DNA of 48,152 nucleotides from an uncultured Bacteroidota bacterium (GTDB lineage: Bacteria; Bacteroidota; Ignavibacteria; UBA10030; UBA8401): the NCBI GenBank assembly GCA_937920105.1, contig CALETH010000027.1, positions 1-48,152 of the forward strand, in the 5' to 3' direction. Below the pieces are notes generated by a model. That model was given only the letters and a program-made list of their open reading frames with translations. It was not told the DNA's origin and made no database searches. The position numbers were made by a program, and so were the translations under genes. This document shows positions 43,220 to 48,152 of the stretch, one piece after another. The first letter of the stretch is position 1. Each line of letters begins with the position of its first letter.

Positions 43220-43543
43220 ATGAAAATCCAACTCATACAAATTGCTCATGCACGCTCCGGAGATAAAGGGGATACAGGAAATGTTGGTGTTATCGCTCGC
43301 AAACCGGAATATTATCCGCTGTTAGAAAAATATCTCACCACAAAAAAAGTTCAACAACATTTTTCCGGAATATGTTTGGGAGAAGTAGAACGTTTTGAAC
43401 TTCCCAATATTGGAGCGTTAAATTTTTTGCTTCATAATTCACTCGGTGGTGGTGGAACAAAATCCCTAAAAAACGATGCCCAAGGAAAAACCTTAAGCAG
43501 TGTTATGTTACGAATGGAATTAGATATTGAAGAAAAAATTTAA
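43220..43543 (+). CDS. AtuA-type C-terminal domain as a stand-alone protein
   Basis: A 107-residue protein with AHARSGDKGDTGNVGVIARK, the signature that begins the small C-terminal domain of the AtuA (acyclic terpene utilisation) family, and LPNIGALNFLLHNSLGGGGTKSL near the end. In AtuA this domain follows a larger one; here it is alone. Its gene lies just before the pyrR leader, without an obvious link to pyrimidine metabolism. Function unknown. Confidence 0.65.
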   Translation: MKIQLIQIAHARSGDKGDTGNVGVIARKPEYYPLLEKYLTTKKVQQHFSGICLGEVERFELPNIGALNFLLHNSLGGGGTKSLKNDAQGKTLSSVMLRMELDIEEKI

Positions 43544-43574
43544 TTAAAAAAATATTTCATTTATCTCCTTTAAC

Positions 43575-43597
43575 TCTATCCGAGAGATAGAAAAGGA
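43575..43597 (+). promoter_or_regulatory. PyrR-binding loop (candidate)
   Basis: The sequence ATCCGAGAGATAGAAAAGGA matches the known PyrR-binding loop pattern (UCC, GAGAG, then an A-rich stretch and AAGG), and a CTAT/ATAG stem closes around CCGAGAG. Followed by a purine-rich stretch that can pair with the 5' arm of the terminator at 43623. Confidence 0.65.
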
Positions 43598-43622
43598 AAA
43601 AAGAGAATCCAAAATTTTATAA

Positions 43623-43662
43623 ACCTCCTTTTTTCTTTTTCGAAAAAATCGGAGGTTTTTTT
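43623..43662 (+). terminator. Attenuator terminator upstream of pyrR
   Basis: ACCTCCTTTTTTC pairs with GAAAAAATCGGAGGT (2-nt bulge), followed by TTTTTTT. The purine stretch AAAAGGAAAAAAGAG at 43591-43605 can pair with the left arm to form an antiterminator. UMP-bound PyrR at 43575-43597 would favour termination, as in Bacillus. Confidence 0.75.
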
Positions 43663-43670
43663 ATTTATCA

Positions 43671-43726
43671 AGACTTGTCAAGTCTACACAGTTTTGATTA
43701 CAAAAGTTTTTAAAACTTTTGTAATC
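43671..43726. repeat. Two palindromes between attenuator and pyrR
   Basis: AGACTTGTCAAGTCT (43671-43685), and a 31-bp palindrome with arms GATTACAAAAG and CTTTTGTAATC around a TTTTTAAAA core (43696-43726). The core equals that of 16336 and 17432 while the arms differ. A possible pyrR start at 43694 would be coded by this repeat. Confidence 0.75.
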
Positions 43727-43750
43727 TTAAATCTATTTTTCAATAAACCC

Positions 43751-44290
43751 ATGTCCACACAAATCATAGATACCAAAACATTTTCACGAACCATCAAACG
43801 ACTTGCTCATGAAATTTTGGAATACCATCATGGAGCAGAAACACTCGGTATTGTTGGTATTCGCACACGCGGAGATTTTCTTGCCAGAAGAATTGCACAG
43901 CAAATTTCTGAAATAGAAAAAATCACTATGCCAATTGGAACGTTGGATATTACTTTATATCGTGATGACCTTCGCGGAAAACTTTCTCAACCACAATTAA
44001 AAACAACTGATATTCTTTATAATATCACTGATAAAAATATTATTCTTGTTGATGATGTTTTATTTACTGGAAGAACCGTTCGCTCTGCACTGAACGCACT
44101 CATGGATATTGGACGTCCCGCAACAATTCAACTAGCTGTGTTCATTGATAGAGGACATCGTCAACTTCCTATCAAAGCAGATTTTGTGGGAAAAAATATC
44201 CCTACATCGTTAGCACAAGAAGTGCAAGTGTTGATGAAAGAAGTTGATGGTGAAGATGCTGTTCTTTTGAAAGAAGGAGAAAAACTATGA
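43751..44290 (+). CDS. pyrR: PyrR, pyrimidine operon regulator / uracil phosphoribosyltransferase
   Basis: 179 residues from ATG 43751, the usual PyrR length. PRTase fold with GIVGIRTRGDFLARRIA near the N-terminus, and the PRPP motif ILVDDVLFTGRTVRSAL with Asp101 and Asp102; the conserved DITLYRDDL stretch is present. PyrR binds the leader of pyr mRNA when UMP is high and causes termination; the binding loop and terminator are seen just upstream. It overlaps pyrB by 4 nt. Confidence 0.94.
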   Translation: MSTQIIDTKTFSRTIKRLAHEILEYHHGAETLGIVGIRTRGDFLARRIAQQISEIEKITMPIGTLDITLYRDDLRGKLSQPQLKTTDILYNITDKNIILVDDVLFTGRTVRSALNALMDIGRPATIQLAVFIDRGHRQLPIKADFVGKNIPTSLAQEVQVLMKEVDGEDAVLLKEGEKL

Positions 44291-45213
44291 ATGCCACAAA
44301 ACTCTCTTCACGTCATCTTCTGGGATTGCAAGGAATGCCGAAGGAAGATATTCAACTCATTTTGGAAACAGCAAAATCTTTTAAAGAAATTCTTAACCGT
44401 CCAATAAAAAAAGTTCCAACACTGCAAGGAAAAACTATTGCAAATTTATTTTTTGAAAACTCTACACGCACAAGAATTTCTTTTGAGTTAGCAGAACGCC
44501 GTCTTTCAGCAGATGTAGTAAATTTTTCCGTAACTGGCTCAAGTGTAGGGAAAGGTGAAACATTAAAGGATACGGCACGCAATATCGAAGCGATGAAAAT
44601 TGATACTGTTGTTATTCGCCACAGTGCAGCAGGAACTCCGCAATTTCTCACCAAAATAATTCAAGCAAATATTATCAACGCAGGAGATGGATGTCACGAA
44701 CATCCAACGCAAGCATTGTTGGATATCTACACGTTGCAAGAAAAATTTCCATCATTAAAAAATTTGCGAGTGTGTATTGTGGGAGATATTTTACACAGTC
44801 GTGTTGCCCGCTCAAATATTTTTGGATTGCAAACAATGGGAGCGAAAGTTTCTGTGTGCGGACCTGCAACACTTATTCCGCGAGAATTAGAAAAACTCGG
44901 CATAGAAATTTTTCATCATATAGATGATGTCATACCAAATGTTGATGTGCTCAATGTTTTGCGAATTCAATTAGAAAGACAAAGCGGTGGATTTTTTCCA
45001 TCCGTTCGGGAGTATCACACATTTTTTGGAGTAACCAAAGAGCGGTTGGAAAAAGCACACACACCAATTACTATTCTTCATCCAGGACCAATCAATCGTG
45101 ATGTTGAACTTTCCGCTGATGTTGCTGATGGTTCGCACTCACTCATTTTAGAACAGGTAACGAATGGTGTTGCAGTACGAATGGCAGTGTTGTATCTTTT
45201 AGGAGTGGAGTAG
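44287..45213 (+). CDS. pyrB: Aspartate carbamoyltransferase catalytic chain
   Basis: 308 residues, normal ATCase length. Carbamoyl phosphate motif STRTR at 59-63, later VIRHSAAGTPQ, GDGCHEHPTQALLDIYTL, IVGDILHSRVARSN and HPGPINRDVELS. It makes carbamoyl aspartate, the first committed step of pyrimidine synthesis. pyrB starts inside the last codons of pyrR (ATGA), so both are controlled by the upstream attenuator. No pyrI or pyrC follows. Confidence 0.97.
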   Translation: MNATKLSSRHLLGLQGMPKEDIQLILETAKSFKEILNRPIKKVPTLQGKTIANLFFENSTRTRISFELAERRLSADVVNFSVTGSSVGKGETLKDTARNIEAMKIDTVVIRHSAAGTPQFLTKIIQANIINAGDGCHEHPTQALLDIYTLQEKFPSLKNLRVCIVGDILHSRVARSNIFGLQTMGAKVSVCGPATLIPRELEKLGIEIFHHIDDVIPNVDVLNVLRIQLERQSGGFFPSVREYHTFFGVTKERLEKAHTPITILHPGPINRDVELSADVADGSHSLILEQVTNGVAVRMAVLYLLGVE

Positions 45214-45255
45214 AAAACTTTCATTCCCACACAAAATTTTGTATATTGTAGGTAC

Positions 45256-45287
45256 AAATTACACTGAAAAAACAGTGTAATTTTTTT
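45256..45287 (+). terminator. Terminator after pyrB
   Basis: AAATTACACTG and CAGTGTAATTT arms with an AAAAAA loop, followed by TTTT. Ends the pyrR-pyrB transcript. Confidence 0.85.
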
Positions 45288-45298
45288 GAAATTAAGTA

Positions 45299-45313
45299 AG
45301 ACTCTTTTAGTCT
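45299..45313. promoter_or_regulatory. Inverted repeat before the Rrf2 start, candidate operator
   Basis: AGACT-CTTTT-AGTCT lies 6 nt before the ATG of the Rrf2 regulator. Autoregulation is common for this family, so it may be an operator or an RNA hairpin over the ribosome binding region; no Shine-Dalgarno site is visible there. Confidence 0.3.
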
Positions 45314-45319
45314 GGTATT

Positions 45320-45724
45320 ATGCTCAAACTTTCCAAAAAAATTGAATACGGACTTATCGCTGTGCGGCACATGGCAGTAGATTCTGCAAATCATATCTGT
45401 ACAGCAAAAGAAATTTCTGATAAATATAAAATTTCGTATGAACTTTTAGCGAAAGTTTTGCAAAAACTTACAAAAGAAAAAATTATTATTTCTCATCAAG
45501 GAATGAATGGTGGATATTCACTCGCAAAAAATGCGGAAGAAATTACTGTTTCACATATTATTACAGCAATAGAAGGAAAATTTCCCGGAATTGTAGAATG
45601 TTTTTCTGAAGGTCCGGAAAGTTGTTGTATTAGTGAAAATTGCAACATCAAAAATCCTTTGGGGAAAATTCAAACAAATTTAGAACGCACATTTCAAACA
45701 ATGAAAGTTTCAGAAATGGTGTGA
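45320..45724 (+). CDS. Rrf2/IscR-family transcriptional regulator
   Basis: 134 residues. Winged-helix N-terminus LKLSKKIEYGLIAVRHMA with YELLAKVLQKLTKEKIIISHQGMNGGYSLA. Cys94, Cys102, Cys103 and Cys108 are spaced as in Fe-S-binding members such as IscR, so it likely senses Fe-S status. It ends 3 bp before a cysteine desulfurase gene, the classic iscR-iscS order. Confidence 0.92.
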   Translation: MLKLSKKIEYGLIAVRHMAVDSANHICTAKEISDKYKISYELLAKVLQKLTKEKIIISHQGMNGGYSLAKNAEEITVSHIITAIEGKFPGIVECFSEGPESCCISENCNIKNPLGKIQTNLERTFQTMKVSEMV

Positions 45725-45727
45725 TGA

Positions 45728-46894
45728 ATGAAACTACCAATTTATTTAGATAATCATTCAACAACACAAGTTGACCCGCGAGTGGTAGAAGTAATGGTGC
45801 CATTTTTTACGGAACATTACGGAAACGCCGCAAGCCGTCAACACCAATTTGGATGGTACGCGGAAGAAGCAGTAGAATTTACGAGAAAAAAAATTGCACA
45901 ATCCATTAATGCAGAACCCAAAGAAATTATTTTTACTAGTGGAGCAACGGAATCCAACAATCTCGCATTAAAAGGAATTGCAGAAACATCATCAAAAAAA
46001 AATCACATTATCACCGTTGCAACTGAACACAAATCTATTTTAGATGTGTGTAAGAAATTGGAAACGCAGGGATTTTCTGTAACGTATCTTCCGGTAGATA
46101 AATATGGAATGGTAAATCCAGATGTTCTAAAAAATGCAATTACGGAAAAAACGATGTTGGTTTCTGTTATGTTTGCGAATAATGAAATTGGAACAATTGC
46201 ACCAATCAAAGAAATCGGAAAAATTTGTAGTGAGCGAGAAATTATTTTTCATACTGATGCAACGCAATGTGTAGGAAAAATTTCGGTGGATGTGCAAGAA
46301 ATGAATATTCATCTCATGTCATTCACGGCACATAAAATGTATGGACCAAAAGGAATTGGTGCTTTGTATGTGAGAAAGAAAAATCCCAAAATTAATATGA
46401 TTGCTCAAATAGATGGTGGCGGACACGAACAGGGAATGCGTTCTGGAACACTGAACGTTCCCGCAATAGTTGGTTTTGGAAAAGCCATCGAAATCGCAAC
46501 AAGTGAAATGCAAACGGAAATGCAACGCATTCAAACATTACGAAATGAATTGGAAAACTCTTTATTGAAATTATCGGATACGTTTCTTAATGGACATCCG
46601 AAATTACGATTGCCAAATAATCTCAATATCAGTTTTGCAGGAATTGCTCCGAATCTGCTTTTGCAATCATTAAAAAAAGAAATTGCTATTTCATCATTTT
46701 CTGCATGTACATCATCAACACAAACTGTGGAAACAATCTCGCATGTATTGCAAGCAATTGGTGTGAAAAAAGAATTAGCACAATCAACATTGCGTTTTGG
46801 TATTGGAAGATTTACAACAGAAGAAGAAATTCATTATGCCATAAATAAAGTAAGCGAAGTTGTTGAACGTCTTCGTGAAGAGTGTGTAGTGTGA
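45728..46894 (+). CDS. Cysteine desulfurase, IscS/NifS type
   Basis: 388 residues, class V PLP enzyme that takes sulfur from cysteine for Fe-S clusters and thio-modifications. YLDNHSTTQVDP begins it, FTSGATESNNLALKG binds PLP, Lys203 in TAHKMYGPKG is the Schiff-base lysine, and Cys327 in SSFSACTSS carries the persulfide. Length and Cys loop are of the IscS group. The next gene starts 1 bp after its stop; no iscU or hscA follows. Confidence 0.94.
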   Translation: MKLPIYLDNHSTTQVDPRVVEVMVPFFTEHYGNAASRQHQFGWYAEEAVEFTRKKIAQSINAEPKEIIFTSGATESNNLALKGIAETSSKKNHIITVATEHKSILDVCKKLETQGFSVTYLPVDKYGMVNPDVLKNAITEKTMLVSVMFANNEIGTIAPIKEIGKICSEREIIFHTDATQCVGKISVDVQEMNIHLMSFTAHKMYGPKGIGALYVRKKNPKINMIAQIDGGGHEQGMRSGTLNVPAIVGFGKAIEIATSEMQTEMQRIQTLRNELENSLLKLSDTFLNGHPKLRLPNNLNISFAGIAPNLLLQSLKKEIAISSFSACTSSTQTVETISHVLQAIGVKKELAQSTLRFGIGRFTTEEEIHYAINKVSEVVERLREECVV

Positions 46895-46895
46895 A

Positions 46896-48152
46896 ATGAA
46901 AAAGATAAGTGAAAACTATTCAATAGATGAACAATTGGTGTATTGTAATAATAAACCAATTCCCGGGTCTGATGTAAAAACATTTAAAGTTGTGGAACAA
47001 GAAATTCCGAACATACTGTATTTTTCATATGATAAAAATCAATTATATGCTTTAAGTTATTCAAGAGAAGGATTGCAGATATGGAAAGATGTAGATATAG
47101 AAAGTTTAGAGTTTTTTCCTAATGAACCATATTTCGCGGACAAAAATCGTTTATATTATTTTAATTGGCACTTTATAGAATTTAGTAATCATTTTTCTCC
47201 TTTCTCTGAAAAATTCAAAATTGAATTACAAAAAAGAAAACCTACTAGTGATGCTTGGTGGAATTGGACAGATGAATACTATCATAAATTAAAACATGTT
47301 TCTCATAATATTTATAGTGATGGTAATCGTTTCTTTTTTCGTTTTCAAAGAAGAGTACATTATGATTATCCATTTTATGCATTTCAAGATTTTGGTGATT
47401 TACAAAATATTGATAAAGAAAAATTTTATTTTTGTAGTATACCCAATGCTGATGCAAATTCTTTTAATGTGTTGAATGAATATTATGCTAAAGATAAAAA
47501 TACGGTTTTTCATATAACAAGAAAAATTGATGCAGATAAAGAAACTTTTCAACCATTAATAAAAAATTTTGCCAAAGATAAAAATAAAATTTGGTATAAT
47601 GGGCATGAAAGTAGTGCTGATGTAAACACTTTTGAAATTATAGAATCAATTTCTATAGGATTGTTTAAAGATTTTTTTGCTAAAGATAAAAATTTAGTGT
47701 ATTCAACTCAATCAGGAATTAGGATTGGAAAATATTGTGGCTATGCTGAACAGTTAGTTGCACTTCAAAATTCGGACATAACGACCTTTACAATTATTAA
47801 TGATAAATGGGCAAAAGATAAAAATAATGTTTATTGTTACCGTAAAAATTGGAAAGTGATAGATGCTTCAACATTTGAATTTCTTTTTGAAGATAGAGTA
47901 AACTCTTACGCAAAGGATAAAAATTATCTTTACAATGCCAATGGTAGAAGAGTGGTAAAAGGAATTATTGGTGAAAGTTTTATAGTATTAAATAAATTTT
48001 GGGGCAAAGATAAATCTACAGTTTTTAATTTTTATACTGAAAGAGTCATGAAAAATATAGATGCTAAAACATTTGTTTCAATTGGAGATAATGGAGAAGC
48101 GGAAGATAAAAACTATAGATATAAATTTATAGATGTTGTATCATCTACTGGT
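46896..48152 (+). CDS. DKNYY-repeat protein, 3' truncated by window end
   Basis: ATG 46896 opens a frame without stop to the last base (419 codons shown). It carries repeated units of the DKNYY family: YAKDKNTVFHITRKI, FAKDKNKIWYNGHESSA, FAKDKNLVYS, WAKDKNNVYCY, YAKDKNYLYNANGR and WGKDKSTVFNFYTE, each followed by a D..TF stretch. No signal peptide is seen. The function of these repeat proteins is unknown. The gene begins 1 bp after the cysteine desulfurase stop, so it may be co-transcribed, but a functional link is not evident. Confidence 0.8.
   Translation, partial: MKKISENYSIDEQLVYCNNKPIPGSDVKTFKVVEQEIPNILYFSYDKNQLYALSYSREGLQIWKDVDIESLEFFPNEPYFADKNRLYYFNWHFIEFSNHFSPFSEKFKIELQKRKPTSDAWWNWTDEYYHKLKHVSHNIYSDGNRFFFRFQRRVHYDYPFYAFQDFGDLQNIDKEKFYFCSIPNADANSFNVLNEYYAKDKNTVFHITRKIDADKETFQPLIKNFAKDKNKIWYNGHESSADVNTFEIIESISIGLFKDFFAKDKNLVYSTQSGIRIGKYCGYAEQLVALQNSDITTFTIINDKWAKDKNNVYCYRKNWKVIDASTFEFLFEDRVNSYAKDKNYLYNANGRRVVKGIIGESFIVLNKFWGKDKSTVFNFYTERVMKNIDAKTFVSIGDNGEAEDKNYRYKFIDVVSSTG

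Noticed and set aside
43694..43750. Earlier in-frame pyrR start
   Set aside because: The extra residues would be encoded by a dispersed palindrome; the Met at 43751 gives the normal PyrR length.

Overview
The window is a strongly AT-rich, densely coding bacterial chromosome segment. Gene content suggests the Bacteroidota/Chlorobiota/Ignavibacteriota (FCB) side of the tree: a BatA-type membrane protein, a pbpC plus alpha-2-macroglobulin pair, a cytoplasmic GH57 enzyme with a starch-binding tail, an NAD-type isocitrate dehydrogenase, and double-glycine peptides with leaders like those of Bacteroidetes. Several genes have clear Shine-Dalgarno sites (AGGAG) and the one tRNA encodes its CCA end, which is not typical of core Bacteroidetes, so an Ignavibacteria-like lineage is a tentative guess. 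Codon use and stops fit the standard code.

Region by region. 1-2700: the end of a response regulator, then a convergent membrane metalloprotease with TPRs. 2777-6298: an AHSA1-like protein, a RibD_C reductase, LemA, an HtpX-like protease and FolD. 6309-10974: an ATP-grasp ligase divergent from isocitrate dehydrogenase, a repeat-rich gap holding a duplicated fragment of the dehydrogenase tail, then GH57. 11067-16299: def, fmt, tRNA-Leu(UAG), a BatA-like protein and HflX. 16381-28766: a PDZ protein, a CHASE2 cyclase, an M48 protease, a MORN protein, an LPP20-like protein, TatD, a HEAT-cyclophilin fusion, DinB and PBP1C, followed by a giant alpha-2-macroglobulin (28900-34341).

34342-40650 is the most unusual part. 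Five very small genes (four too short for usual ORF calling or with a misplaced start) encode peptides with a conserved leader ending in Gly-Gly and a short hydrophobic core. Each is preceded by a copy of the same leader element of about 75 nt, predicted to fold into hairpins with an invariant CACTGTATGCCCAG core. Most are followed by their own terminator-like hairpin. They surround an HlyD-type membrane fusion protein and a C39-peptidase ABC exporter with an intact Cys-His-Asp triad. The inference is a secreted-peptide system (bacteriocin or signal) in which each peptide sits in its own leader RNA/peptide/terminator cassette. A YbaB-like gene inside the array carries an in-frame amber codon.

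40716-48152: a TPR protein, two unrecognised exported proteins, an AtuA-type small domain protein, pyrR-pyrB behind a PyrR attenuator, an Rrf2 regulator with a cysteine desulfurase, and a DKNYY-repeat protein running off the end. The intergenic regions carry many dispersed palindromes, several nested inside one another. All functions are read from sequence motifs; no searches were run.
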